DNA from: Lytechinus variegatus
Lineage: Eukaryota; Echinodermata; Echinoidea; Temnopleuroida; Toxopneustidae
NCBI RefSeq assembly: GCF_018143015.1
Contig: NC_054748.1
Coordinates: 7,934,967 to 7,998,966 of the forward strand
Reading direction: 5' to 3'
Length of the DNA: 64,000 nucleotides
This document shows, in pieces, positions 9,875 through 21,044 of this stretch. The notes beneath the pieces are model-generated. The model had not been told where the DNA came from and searched no databases. It saw only the letters and a program-made list of their open reading frames with translations. Both the position numbers and the translations under genes were made by a program. The first letter of the stretch is position 1; each line of letters begins with the position of its first letter.

Positions 9875-11115
9875 ATGGCTAAACACAAACAAATCAAAAG
9901 AACAAGAAATGACTTATCAAGCGACTCGGAAGATGACCGTGAGTCTTTTCCGAGATTTCTGATAATTCAGGCTACCGACCCAAACAAGCCTCTCAGATTG
10001 TCGCATTTCTCGATCAACAAGGGCATTGAGGGGTTGGCTGGGTCTGTACATAACGTGTCTCGCTTAAGATCGGGAGACATCCTGGTAGAAGTAGACAGAG
10101 CAGTACAATCGAAAAACTTACTGAAGGTGAAATTGTTTGTAAATATCCCCGTCAAGGTTTTTCCTCATAGATCCCTCAATTCGAGCAAAGGAGTTATCCG
10201 TTGCTCCGAGTTGAGAGATTGTGAAACTGAGGAGATCCTTGATGAGCTCTCTGACCAGGGTGTCACGGAAGTCTTCCATGTTTCTTTAATAACGGTGAGA
10301 GGAAGAGGACGAACAATCTGTTTCTTACTTTTAATGCACCAAGTATTCCATCATACGTGAAGGTGGGTTATCTCAGAGTAAAGGTTGACCCTTACATCCC
10401 TAATCCAATTCGGTGTTTTAAATGTCACAAGTTTGGACATTTTCAGAGCGTTTGTACCAAACAGGAGTGCTGCAGTAAGTGCGGCCAAGAAGGTCATGTG
10501 GCATCAGATTGCAAGAACTTGGTCAAGTGCATTAATTGCGGAGGGAATCACTCCTCTGACTCCAGAAATTGCCCGAAATGGTTAGAGGAAAAAAAAATAC
10601 AGGAAATAAAGACCTTGCAACATGTATCCTATCCTGAAGCACGAAAGCGCTTTCAGTCCCAACAACCGCAAAACTCTTCGTACGCCGATAAGGCAAGTGT
10701 ATCCCCTGTAGCAGCAAAACAGAAAGTTCGAGGGAAAACACTTACTGATGCTTGCTGCCAGACAACTCTAACTTGGATGAAGGGAGATTCCCCATGTAGT
10801 ACAAGCAAACACATATCTACTAGCACAGGAGAAATAAAAACTCAGAAAAAGCCTGAAGAAAACCAAAAAGATCCAAGAAAGGTAGAAACTCCTCGTCGGA
10901 GCAGAAGTTTGACCAGAGACCCTGTAGGGACAAAAAAGGCTTCTGGCAGTTTGACCGATAAAATCAAACAAATCAAAAAGCCAGTAGAGAAAGTAAAATC
11001 TAACCTATCAGAATATACAAGTCAGAATAAATACAGTTCAATAACAATTGAAGGGGTGGAGGAGATGGATGTGATCCCCCTTCCAATCCCCCTCCGTCCA
11101 AACTACAAGTTGTAA
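9875..11115 (+). pseudogene. LINE ORF1 (gag-like, three zinc knuckles), one frameshift
   Basis: Starts MAKHKQIKRTRNDLSS at 9875, preceded by an A run. The first frame continues to about 10320, where a single-base shift moves the reading into the frame that runs to the stop at 11113-11115; FNAPSIPSYVKVGYL follows the shift as expected. Three knuckles lie at about 10414-10580: CFKCHKFGHFQSVC and CSKCGQEGHVASDC (both CX2CX4HX4C) and CINCGGNHSSDSRNC (CX2CX3HX6C). A basic, Lys/Ser-rich tail follows. The protein would bind the element's RNA as an RNP. Gag-like ORF1 with three CCHC knuckles plus RNase H in ORF2 is typical of I-superfamily LINEs (I, Nimb, Ingi, LOA). As it stands the ORF is inactive. 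Confidence 0.85.
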
Positions 11116-11134
11116 AAAAAAGGATAAAACATAA

Positions 11135-11351
11135 ATGCATCCTAATAAAGACATAGCTGTTGTTCAATGGAACTGCCGCGGCCTTAAACCAAATTATGAA
11201 GAAATTAAGCGTTTGATGCATGATTTTAATCCTCTTGTTTTCTGTTTACAGGAGACATTCTTGGGCCCAACTGATAATATTACTTTTCGTTATTACAATA
11301 TTTTCAACAAGTGTAGTAGTTCATTGGTAGATGGTAGATCCATTGGAGGTT
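11135..11351 (+). pseudogene. LINE ORF2, first part of the apurinic endonuclease domain
   Basis: ORF2 opens 19 bases after the ORF1 stop. It reads AVVQWNCRGLKPNYEEIKRL (the N-terminal Asn of the APE-type endonuclease fold) and VFCLQETFLGP (catalytic Glu). It then reaches DGRSIGG, where a foreign 11.3-kb element begins at 11352. The coding sequence resumes at 22642. The bases 11347-11351 (AGGTT) are the target duplication. Confidence 0.85.
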
Positions 11352-11358
11352 TGTTGCA

Positions 11359-11552
11359 CCCACAAATGTAATAACGCCCACAAATGTAATAACACTTTAC
11401 CCACAAATGTAATAACGCCCACAAATGTAATAACACATTACCCACAAATGTAATAATTTCACCCACAAATGTAATAATGCACTTTACCCACAAATGTAAT
11501 AATTTTTGATCGCCCACAAATGTAATAATGACTTTACCCACAAATGTAATAA
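11359..11552 (+). repeat. Left outer domain: nine 15-bp units
   Basis: CCCACAAATGTAATA occurs nine times, separated by spacers of 2-11 bases (ACG, ACACTTTA, ACG, ACACATTA, ATTTCA, ATGCACTTTA, ATTTTTGATCG, ATGACTTTA). The same nine units and spacers, in mirrored order, form the right end at 22432-22630. Confidence 0.95.
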
Positions 11553-11609
11553 ATTTGAAGGGATTTTTGGCAAATCCAATCTGAACTAAAATCGTAGAGT
11601 AATGCGTTC

Positions 11610-13760
11610 ATAAAGCACAAAAGTGCAAGGTCTCTTTTCCGGTTAATTAAAAAATTATGATATAAATCCAAAGTCTTTATTCCAGACCTGGTTGTTTAAA
11701 AAATAATCATATGAGCCTAAAGTCTTTATTCCAGACCCGATTGTTTCAAAAATGATAATATAAGTCCAAAGTCTTTATTCCAGACCCGGTTGTTTAAAAA
11801 ATAATAATATAAATCCAAAGTCTTTTTTCAGACCCTGTTGTTTCAAAAATTATAATATAAATCCAAAGTCTTTATTCCAGACCCGGTTGTTGAAAAAAAA
11901 CAATAATATAAGTCCAAAGTCTTTATTCCAGACCCGAATGTTTCAAAAATAATATGAGCCCAAAGTCTTTATTCCAGACCCGGTTGTTTCAAAAATTATA
12001 ATATAAGTACAAAGTCTTTATTCCAGACCTGGTTGTTTAAAAAATAATCATATGAGCCTAAAGTCTTTATTCCAGACCCGATTGTTTCAAAAATGATAAT
12101 ATGAGCCCAAAGTCTTTATTCCAGACCCGGTTGTTTCAAAAATTTTATATAAGTACAAAGTCTTTATTCAAGATCCGGTTGTTAAAAAAATTATAATATA
12201 AATCCGAAGTCTTTATTCCAGACCTGGTTGTTTAAAAAATAATCATATGAGCCTAAAGTCTTTATTCCAGACCCGATTGTTTCAAAAATGATAATATAAG
12301 TCCAAAGTCTTTATTCCAGACCCGGTTGTTTAAAAAATAATAATATAAGTCCAAACTAAGATACGATAATGATGTTCCGGTGGAATAAAAATGAGAATCG
12401 AGACTAGTCTTCTCTCCAGACCCAGTTGATTAAAACTGGTGGAATTAAAGTCTTTGTTGTTTTAAATTATACTGAACGTATTGTGAATATAAGCGCTATG
12501 AGTAAATTGAGAATCAAGCATAGTCTTTTCTCCAGACCCAGTTATTTAAAACTAAAAACTAAAACCCTATAGTAATGCCTTCATATAGCACAAAAGTCCA
12601 AAGTCTTTTTCCAGACGCAGTAGTTTCAAAAATTATAATGTAAGTCCAAAGTCTTTTTTCCAGACCCAGTTATTTAAAAATTATAGTAAGAGACCATAAT
12701 GATATTCCAGTGGAAAAAAGTAAAATCGAGCTTAGCCTTTTCTCCAAACCCTGTTATTCAAAAATTGTAAATAACAATACAACAACAACAAAAACCGTAT
12801 AAAGACCCCATAATCTTATTAATGCTGGATAACATGGACATATAGCGTAGTCTTTCAGCCAGACCCAGTCATTTGTTTTTCAAAATAAGGCTAAGAGTAA
12901 AAATATAAATAACTCCAAATCTAATACCAAGCAATCCTTGAACCTAAGAACATGTTTTTAAAAAGAGGTTTAGAATGTTGTCTTTTTTCCAGACCTAATC
13001 ATTACAAAAATTACGAAAAAAAAAAATCTTCTAACATAAGACCCTATCATATTCTCTTGGAATAACATGAGTTGTAAAACGTACTCTTTCCTCCAGACCA
13101 GGTTATCTAAGAAATGAATTAAAAAAGAAAATCAAATCTAAAACCAGTTTTCAAAAGTTACACCCAGTAAAAAATATGTCTGTACCCCACACCCAGATTA
13201 TTTTGTATAATAATACTAAGACCCCTACAAAACATTGTAATTATGCATTTGCAAAGAAAACGTCCATTTTCCAGACTTGGTTATTATTTAAAAATAAAAT
13301 TGTCTAAAACAAATACCCAATAATCTAACTACTGTGGAATAACATGGAGATCGATTGCAGACTTTCCTCTAGACACAATTATTTCAAGAATAAAAAAACA
13401 ATAAAACCCAACCCCCAGCAACGAATCTAAGAACCAACAATCCTCCGAATTAAGACCAAGTACAAAAGCACATGTTTAGAGCGTTGTCTCTATTCCAGAC
13501 CCAGTCATTTAGAAATTAATTCAAACAATCTTAAAAACATAAGACTTTGTCATATTCTTATTCCTGTTGAATAACATTATTATTATGCTTAGACCTTCGT
13601 CTAGACCCAGCTATTTATAAGATAAACAAATATTGAAAAAATCAAAGCTAAGACCAATCTTTAAAATTAAACCCAGTTAAAATGCTTGGGTTTAGAGAGT
13701 TGTCTTTACCCCACATCCAGTTCTCTTAAAATACAAATTAAGCAAAAGATTAATCTAAAA
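11610..13760 (+). repeat. Left inner array of ~49-bp units
   Basis: Units read roughly AAGTCCAAAGTCTTTATTCCAGACCCGGTTGTTTCAAAAATTATAATAT, broken here only for description: the core GTCTTTATTCCAGACCCGG recurs near 11671, 11721, 11770, 11868, 11920 and onward. Units are well conserved to about 12360, then become progressively degenerate (GTCTTTTTTCCAGACCCAG, later only CCAGACC). The gradient from sharp outer to worn inner units suggests that copy correction acts mostly near the terminus. Confidence 0.9.
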
Positions 13761-13799
13761 ACTTAGACACCAGCATCTCCCAAAATATAAAACCCTGTG

Positions 13800-13905
13800 A
13801 TAAGGCATACCACAAAAACGTCAAATTAATAAAAGGCGTAAATATTCAGATCTGAATGGTACGCGCCTTAAAAACCCAAAATAACAACAACAACAACGTT
13901 ATTCT
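13800..13905. repeat. ~95-bp repeat with internal palindrome and (AAC)n end (copy 1)
   Basis: ACCACAAAAACG, then AGGCGTAAATATTCAGATCT, GAATGGTACGCGCCTT and (AAC)5. An equivalent copy in the same orientation is at 21548-21640. The middle forms an imperfect hairpin (AGGCGT/ACGCGCCT around ATTCAGATCTGAAT). It lies at the inner edge of a ~49-bp array in both cases, so it appears to be a module of the foldback element. Confidence 0.65.
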
Positions 13906-14024
13906 ACATCAATGATATTGTGGCGTCTTTGTTAATATTGTTTGTCTGTTTTTATCGTTTCTAATAATTTCCTATTTTGAAATAACTGCATGGGTCTAGA
14001 GCAAAGACTACACCATATTTAAAG

Positions 14025-14205
14025 ACTGGGCGTTGTGGCGTGCGCCTGTAATCCAAGCTATGTGGGGAAGTTACAAATTGATGCAGAGGTTCGAGGTTCG
14101 AGCCCTGGTCACGTCTTTCGGATGGTGACGTTAAAGGTCGGTCCCAGACGTAAATAATCATATCTGATTGAGACACGTCTGACAAAACTCAAACACACAC
14201 ACACA
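14025..14205 (+). mobile_element. SINE with a 7SL/Alu-like head
   Basis: ACTGGGCGTTGTGGCGTGCG continues CCTGTAATCCAAGCTATGTG GGGAAG, strikingly like the 5' domain of 7SL RNA and Alu (GGGCG-GGTGGCG-GCCTGTAATCC-AGCTA). A Pol III B-box-like GGTTCGAGCCC follows about 60 bases on, then a body with GGATGGTGACGTTAAAGGTC and a terminal (AC)n run at ~14192. It lies inside the foldback element. Pol III transcription from internal A/B boxes is the expected mode. A tRNA-derived origin with chance similarity cannot be excluded. Confidence 0.55.
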
Positions 14206-14554
14206 CGTTTGCCCCCTGGAAAGATTAAACCTCAAGATGTTGATGGACCTGAATCCACCGACGGGACAGCCTAACTCCGTAACTCTGGTACGGGTGTGGG
14301 AGGGGGCTCTTCTTTCTTTGCCTGTCTCTCTTTCATTTCAAATCAGTTTTTTTCCTATCTTATCACTTCTTGATCACATAAATCCTCTCTTCTCTCTCTC
14401 TCTCTCTTTACTTAACGGGTCAATATAACCCCAGAAAATATATCTTAGGCCACTGAGATTATTGGAATTGTAACTAATAAAAAAAAATGCTGAATATATT
14501 ACAAATGGTGCTTTGTACACTGAAAATTTAAAGTACCGAAGAACTTGTTAAAAC
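14206..14554. other. No gene recognised
   Basis: Contains a CT-rich patch (14391-14410, alternating TC) and otherwise ordinary AT-rich sequence within the foldback element. Confidence 0.4.
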
Positions 14555-14652
14555 GTTATCCCCTCTTGTTAAAATGATTTTCCTTTATAAAATATCTCAT
14601 AGATCGTCGATCAACAACCTGATCGTTTACGGGAAGTAATCCCCATATTGTG
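14555..14652 (+). repeat. ~97-bp direct repeat, copy 1 (copy 2 at 15812-15909)
   Basis: Both copies run from GTTATCCCCTCTTGTTA through CATAGATCGTC-ATCAACAAC and CGGGAAGTAATCCCC to ATTGT. They are 1.26 kb apart and bracket a LINE 3' end plus the AGGTCA repeat. Confidence 0.75.
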
Positions 14653-14756
14653 TGCTGATATCTTATTCCTCAATTTTTTGTTTTATATGTATTTAAAGGT
14701 TTTGTGTTTTTTTCATAAAAAAAGGAATGAATATACAAGAAATAATAATAATAAAC

Positions 14757-14838
14757 AAGTGGAATGCCTCTGACCGTCTCACCTGCATCACGCGATTCAA
14801 CATAGCAGCAGTGCTGACTTTGAAAACTACTATAACTC
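14757..14838 (+). mobile_element. LINE 3'-end remnant
   Basis: The sequence CTGCATCACGCGATTCAACA followed by TAGCAGCAGTGCTGACTTTG is the reverse complement of the 3' end of the old minus-strand LINE at 7985-8035. It is the last ~80 bases of the same LINE family and abuts the AGGTCA repeat. Confidence 0.6.
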
Positions 14839-15690
14839 GCACAAGATGTTAAGTGATACTTGGTTACTCTTATTTCCACGTTTTATGAACTAGACCAATA
14901 CACTTACAGAGATAGGATGGTAATTCAACAAATACCCCCATTATGGCCAAAGTTCATTGACCTTTGACCTTGGTCATGTGACCTAAAATGCACACAGGAT
15001 GTTCAGTGATACTTGATTACTCTTATGTCCAAGTTTTATGAACTAGACCAACATACTTTCAAAGTTATGATGGTAATTCAACAAAAAAACCAAATTCGGC
15101 CAAAGTTCATTGACCCTAAATGACCTTTGACCTTGACCATGTGACCTGAAACTTGCTCAGGATGTTCAGTGATACTTGATTACTATTATGTCCAAGTTTC
15201 ATGAATCAGATCCAAAACCTTTTTAAGTTTTGATTGTAATTCATCAGATACCCCCAAATCGGCCAAAGTTCATTGACCCTAAATGACCTTTGACCTTGGT
15301 CATGTGACGTAAAACTCATGCAGGATGTTTGGTGATACTTGATTAACCTTATGTCCAAGTTTAATGAACCAGGTCTATATATTTTCTAAGTTATAATGAT
15401 ATTTCAAAATCTTAACCTCAGGTTAAGATTTTGATGTTGATTCCCCCAACATGGTCTAAGTTCATTGACCCTAAATGACCTTTGACCTTGGTCATGTGAC
15501 ATGAAACTCTAAAAGGATGTTAAGTAATACTTGATTAACCTTATGGCCAAGTTTCATGAACTAGGTTTTTATACTTTCTAAGTTATGATGTCATTTCAAA
15601 AACTTAACCTTAGGTTAAGATTTGATGTTGACGCCGCCGACGCCGTCGCCGTCGGAAAAGCGGCGCCTATAGTCTCACTCTGCTATGCAG
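14838..15690 (-). repeat. AGGTCA-rich repeat element (inverted copy)
   Basis: Inverted relative to 5127-6300. It ends with GGCGCCTATAGTCTCACTCT GCTATGCAGGTGAGA, giving the uninterrupted form of the site occupied by a MITE at 5166. It holds four perfect TGACCTTTGACCT motifs at 14958, 15121, 15284 and 15476, spaced about 163-192 bp. No coding sequence. Confidence 0.8.
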
Positions 15691-15811
15691 GTGAGATAAA
15701 AAGAAGTAATGAAAATAATACTAAATAAAATTGCTACCCTACTTCTCATACAGTGGGTGGCAAAAATAGTCAATCATGACTTATTGCCAAATAAAAACAT
15801 GGAATGGAATG

Positions 15812-15909
15812 GTTATCCCCTCTTGTTAGAATGTTTTTCTTTTATATAATATATCATAGATCGTCAATCAACAACTTTATCGTTTTCGGGAAGTAATCCC
15901 CCTATTGTA
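15812..15909 (+). repeat. ~97-bp direct repeat, copy 2
   Basis: Second copy of the 14555-14652 sequence, with several substitutions. Confidence 0.75.
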
Positions 15910-15911
15910 TG

Positions 15912-16385
15912 CACATCTCGGTCGGTATGCAAATGAGGAACTGATGACATCACTCACTATTTCTTTTGTATTTTCTTAAATGAAATATGAAATATTTTTA
16001 TTTTCTCGTCATTGTCATGTGAAATGAAGTTTCATTCCTCCCTGCAACACGTGGAAATTTATTATTTTAACATTTTGTGCTTTAGGCAAGGAGGTCCTAA
16101 TCGTCAAATTCGTAAAAATTGAAATAATGTGTAATTCAAACAATGAAAACCAAGAGAAATAGTGAGCGAGTGACATCATCGACTCTCTCATTTGGATGTA
16201 GCTGGCTCGTTCATATAACTATTTTGTTAAAAATAAGCAAAACTTTGAAATGCCATAACTTTTTTATTTTACATCCGATATTGATGACATTTTCAGCATT
16301 GTGCTTGTATGATTTTTCTCTATATATTGATTCAAATCTACATTTTTCTGAAGAGGACTTGACCTTTATTCATTGCAGGGTCTTT
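15912..16385. mobile_element. Repeat with inverted ends (CTGATGACATCACTCACTAT)
   Basis: CTGATGACATCACTCACTAT at ~15940 is mirrored by AATAGTGAGCGAGTGACATC at ~16158, giving a short foldback. The following 200 bases (ATGCCATAACTTTTTTATTT, TACATCCGATATTGATGACA) are of a type I remember as very common in sea urchin genomic DNA. The + frame at 16143-16415 is not a gene. Confidence 0.55.
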
Positions 16386-16424
16386 GTTTTGTTGTTGTTG
16401 TTGTGTTTTCAATGACTTTTATAA

Positions 16425-17407
16425 CTGGGTCTGACAGAAAGACTACGCTACATTTCCATGTTATTCAACATATATAGGATCGTGGGTCTTTGTTTTTTTA
16501 TAATTATTATAATTTTTGAAATAAACTGGTCTGGAAAAAAGACTTGGACTTATATTATAATTTTTAATTAACCGGGTCTGGAAAAAAGATTTTGCATTTT
16601 TGTGCTATATAAACACATTACTATAAAGTTTCAGCTTTTAGTTACCGGGTCTGGAGCAAAGACTATGCTTGATTTTCAATTTACCATTAGTGTCTGGAGA
16701 AAAGACTAAGCTCGATTCTCATTTTTATTCCACTGGAATATCATTAATGTATCTCATTTGGGACTAAAATAATAATTTTTGAAATAACCGAGTCTGGAAA
16801 AAAGACTTTGGATTCATATCATGATTTTTGAAACAACAAGGTCTGGAAAAAGACTTTGGACTTGCATTATTATTTTTGAAACAACCGGGTCTGGAATAAA
16901 GACTTTGGACTTATATTATCATTTTTGAAACAATCGGGTCTGGAATAAAGACTTTTGGCTCATATGATTATTTTGTAAACAACCGGGTCTGGAATAAAGA
17001 CTTTGGACTTATATTATTATTTTTTAAACAACCGGGTCTGGAATAAAGACTTTGGATTTATATTATAATTTTTGAAACAACAGGGTCTGGAAAAAGACTT
17101 TGGATTTATATTATAATTTTTGAAACAACCGGGTCTGGAGAAAAGACTTTGGGCTCATATTATTATTTTTGAAACAACCGGGTCTGGAATAAAGACTTTG
17201 GACTTATATTATCATTTTTGAAAAAAACAGTTCTGGAATAAAGACTTTTGGCTCATATGACTATTTTGTAAACTACCGGGTATGGAATAAAGACTTTTCA
17301 TTTATATTATAATCTTTGAAACAACAGGGTCTGGAAAAAGACTTTGGATTTATATTATAATTTTTTAAATAACCGGGTCTGGAGAAAAGACTTTGGACTT
17401 ATATTAT
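16425..17407 (-). repeat. Array of ~49-bp units, same orientation as the right arm
   Basis: On the + strand the units read CCGGGTCTGGAATAAAGACT then TTGGACTTATATTATCATT, the reverse complement of the left array. Early units (16430-16720) are degenerate and later ones sharp, the mirror image of the left arm. The last unit stops abruptly after TTATATTATCA at 17409. The array resumes mid-unit near 21643, so this looks like the inner part of the right arm split by later DNA. Confidence 0.85.
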
Positions 17408-17547
17408 CACCCATCTATGAATCGATAGAATATTCCAGATAACATGTTAAACATGTAACACTTACTAATAACACATGACATTAATTGCACCGAGCACAAG
17501 CCCAGAATGTCTGCATTAATTAATTGTGTCCTTATATTGGTTATGGT

Positions 17548-17729
17548 ACAGTGCCGGCCGCGGGAAACGTCACAGTGCCCCCTAGGGCGGACGCGGTAGC
17601 CCGTAGCGGGCATTTGAGGGGAGCGGACGCGGGAAGACGCCCGCGTCCACTCCCCTAGAAAATTATTGCCCTAGGGAACCGCCCGCGTCTATCCCCGGGG
17701 CACTGTGACGTTTCCCGCGGCCGGCACTG
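17548..17729. mobile_element. GC-rich MITE with a perfect 33-bp terminal inverted repeat
   Basis: The first 33 bases (starting CAGTGCCGGCCGCGGGAAAC) are perfectly inverted at 17697-17729, flanked by TA on each side. The total is 182 bp, very GC-rich in an AT-rich neighbourhood. A related, less complete copy ends at 21254. CAGTG ends with TA duplication suggest mobilisation by a Tc1/mariner-type transposase, but the ends alone do not prove it. Confidence 0.9.
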
Positions 17730-17811
17730 TAACACTAAAACTTTTCGAAAACTATCTTTCAAATCGGAAGCAAAGGTAATAAGAGGCTGATAAAAGAAAT
17801 AGAAAACTGGG

Positions 17812-18175
17812 GGCCCGGACTGAGAGAAGGGGAAAGGGGAGAAAGAGAATAGGGGGGGGGGGAAGAAGAGAAAGAGGGAAAAGGTAAAATGGAGAAGGGA
17901 TAAGGAAGGGGTAAAATTAAAACAAGAAGAACCTAGAGAGAAAGAAAAAAGAGGTGATGAAAAAAAGCGAAGGTGAGATAGAAAGAAAAGAGGGAAGGTG
18001 GAAGGCAAATAAAAGAAAGAAGGATAAAGAGAAGGAATAAGGGGTGAGAAATTAAAAAGGAAGGGAAAATTGAGAAAGATGAAACAGCGGGGATAAAAGT
18101 TACTGAAGGCGAGAAAGAGAGAGGGAAAGGGACTAAGAAAAGAAACAAGGAAAGGGAAAGAAAAGGATACGACTA
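17812..18175. repeat. Purine-rich tract
   Basis: About 360 bases of mostly GA-rich + strand (GGAAAGGGGAGAAAGAGAAT and similar). The long minus frame here is a composition artefact: its product is almost only Ser, Phe, Pro and Leu. Confidence 0.75.
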
Positions 18176-18454
18176 TTCTTATCAAAATACTGGAACCCCT
18201 CTCTAATTTTCATCATTTTTTATCCCCTTCCTGATTTACCTTTATCTATCTCAACCACTAGCTCTCATCTCTTCCCGATGTTTATCTGTGGACATCATTT
18301 TCATATGCACCTCTCATCATCAAATTTATTTTCATTTATCGTTTAATTCTTTCTCAATCCCTTTCTATCTAAAACTACTCTTTCTCTCTTCCCAACATAT
18401 AATGCTATGTTAAAAAATTAAGCTACTTATACATTTCTATAGAATACAAGAAAC
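18176..18454. other. No gene recognised
   Basis: Pyrimidine-leaning sequence between two purine tracts. No motif seen. Confidence 0.4.
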
Positions 18455-18750
18455 TGTTGTTTCGCAATATAACGAAGGGGGTATTACAAATGAAGGGGAA
18501 GGGAAAGCAATAGAAAATAAAGGGGAGAAACAAATCAAGGAGTGAAAGGGTGCACAGAAAAGGAAGGGGGGGAACAGAAGGGATAAAGGAAAGGGAAAAA
18601 AGAAGGAAAGGGAAAAAAATATATAGAGGGACAGCAGAAGGAGGGAAAAAGAGAAAAATATAAAGGGGAGCAAGAAGGAAAAGAGTGAATAAATGGGGGG
18701 GGGGTAAAAAGGAGGTAAAAGGGAGAGAAAGAGAAAATATAGCGGGGGAT
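18455..18750. repeat. Second purine-rich tract
   Basis: Mostly A and G on the + strand (AAGGGAAAGCAATAGAAAAT, GGGAAAAAGAGAAAAATATA), with a G run at 18695-18703. Minus-strand frames are artefacts. Confidence 0.75.
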
Positions 18751-20515
18751 ATCGAGCGTGATGATTAAAGGGATTTTCGACTATATTGTATCGAGGTGAA
18801 CCCGGACGGGCTTTTATTCTTCAACTTGGCTCGACTAACTCCTTTGTTCCCCGAAAAGAAGTTAGGTTTGATAGTTAGCGTTTGCGTGAGCACCCGCTAA
18901 AATTCTTAATAAAAGAAAAGAAGGGTTTGTATAGCTCCATTCTTGCTTTGTCGGCAAGTGATAATTAACTCGCTAAGTACCCATTCCATACAACACGTCA
19001 TAGTAGCTTTCAAAAACATACTTTTGCTTGGGTTTAAGCATTTAAGCTAAATGCGTTAGGAAAGTTTTTCATATTTACATATATGCAAATAGTTTTGTTG
19101 TTCTGCTCTGGAGCACATTGAGCATCTAATCAAGATGGAAAGTGTGATTTACAAATCTCATGTATTATTATTTTTATCTTCCATATAACACAGAATTATG
19201 TATTGTATCAAGCTGTGGTTTGGTTTTGTGATTTCGTTTTATCATTTCCAATTCATATAACAAAATATATTCGAAGGAAAATATTGTTTTACTGAAATGA
19301 AATAATTGAAACAATGTCTAGACCCTAAATGATATCCAACTAATCTATCAATATAAAACTGCAGTTCGTAAAAATAATAGGTTAATCTTTACTTCGACGA
19401 TCATCATATAAGTGTATCAAGGATATTAATATTCGTTTTAAACCCATCTATAACTTTTTATAAAATTGCGCGTAATAAATGCGTTGGACAAGTAATCTTT
19501 ACTTTGATTATGTTAATTATTATTATCTTCCCAATCCGAATATCTACCGATGTAACTAACACCGCAATCGAGAGCAGATAATGTAATCAGATGTTTTAGC
19601 AAAAAGACAAACTTGTTAAATCTGCAACATTGGGGTAAATTTATATTTTTTACAGGGTGGGGGTTTTAAAGACCCGATTTGAACCGAATTGAAAAGAATA
19701 TCCTTATTCATTGTTGTTGATGCATCAGATAATTAATACACCCCCCCCCCCCCCATTTCTAAGAACATCCTGTCATAAATTGGGAAGCGGATGTGATCAA
19801 AGGAGAGGGGTCGGCGTGGACGGGGAGCAAGACTCTCCCAGACTGCACAATAACAAAAGAACCAACTAAAAAAATCGATGAGCACAACCAGTTTTGCTGG
19901 GGTTCGCTTTTTGCGCGTCTACTTTTTATGATGTGAGAAAGAACAACTTTCCCCGATATGAGAGGGTTTTTTGCTCCCCACAGCCCCCTATATACCCCGC
20001 TTATTATGATAAAGGTTTATAAAATATCAATACCGAAATGAGATAAAATGACAATAAGTGGGGCTCTTGCCTTCCGTGCATGATGTGATGTCGAAAGAAC
20101 ACACCAACGTCGGATCGTAATCGACAACCCCCTTTAAAGAAATCAAAGAAAGATCGTGGCACAAAAAGGAGGCGGTGAAATATCATGAGTCGACCTCGCG
20201 CATGACCGATGTCATAAACACGTCGTAACGTTGTATCGTAATCAACGATCATTGTGACTATTCCAGCGAAAGGAAATGATAAATGAGCACTGAAAAAATG
20301 TCAAGACTCGGGGAAGGCCTTCGTCCGAGAGTATATGCATGTATCTATATGTCGATAAGTTTAGATTCATTGCGATAATAGCTTCGACGTTCCAGCCGGG
20401 GTGACCAGATTTCACAAAATTAAATACGGGACAATCGGCAAAGCACTACATAGGATCGACCGAGCCAGGCCCCAAAAACCAACAAAAAAAGGCCACACAA
20501 TGTTAGACTTGTTAA
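18751..20515. other. 1.8 kb without a recognisable gene
   Basis: AT-rich, apparently single copy within the window. Contains a 15-base C run at 19741-19755. I saw no coding motif, tRNA or terminal repeats. It belongs to the block that interrupts the right arm of the foldback element. Confidence 0.5.
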
Positions 20516-20965
20516 CAAAATATATCAAGAAAGGGAAGGGAGGGCTAGTGGAAGAAAGAAGGAAGCAAGAAATGAATTGAGAGGAAAGAAAGAAAAAATT
20601 AAGGAAAATTCAAAGGAAAAAGTATGATTAAAACGTTGAAAGAAAGAATAAAGGACAGATAACGGTTTCTGTCATTACTTGAAATGAATAAAGAAAGAAA
20701 TAATTAAAATAAAGGAAGGGAAGATGAATGAATGTGTGAAAGAAAAAATATATATTGAGAGAAAAAAGAGAAAAGTAAGAAAAATGAGAAAGAAAGAAAC
20801 AAGGGAAGAACGAAAGAAAAATAATTCCTTCATTATTTGAAAGAAACAAAGACAGAAGAAAAACGGAAAGGAAACAGGGAAGGAAAGAAGGGAAAGAAAT
20901 AATAAGGGAAAAGAATTAAAAGGGAAACAGAAATTAAAGAATAAAAGAAAAGAAAACAAATAACA
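20516..20965. repeat. Third purine-rich tract (GAAA-rich)
   Basis: About 450 bases of AAAGAAAGAAA/GGAAGGAAAG-type sequence. The minus-strand frames are Phe/Ser/Leu artefacts. Confidence 0.75.
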
Positions 20966-21044
20966 TCTTAAATCAAAAATTCAACCTACAATAGATCCCG
21001 ATCACGCTAGTTTAAAAACATAATGGTCTATCACAAGATAATCG

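Noticed and set aside
11293..11541. Frame with repeated ITFVG motifs as a repeat protein (also 22404-22634)
   Set aside because: It is a translation of the 15-bp terminal units of the foldback element; no start context or conservation beyond the DNA repeat.
17655..18185. Long minus-strand frame (176 codons) as a membrane-protein gene
   Set aside because: It lies on a GA-rich tract; the product is almost only Ser, Phe, Pro and Leu, a direct effect of base composition.
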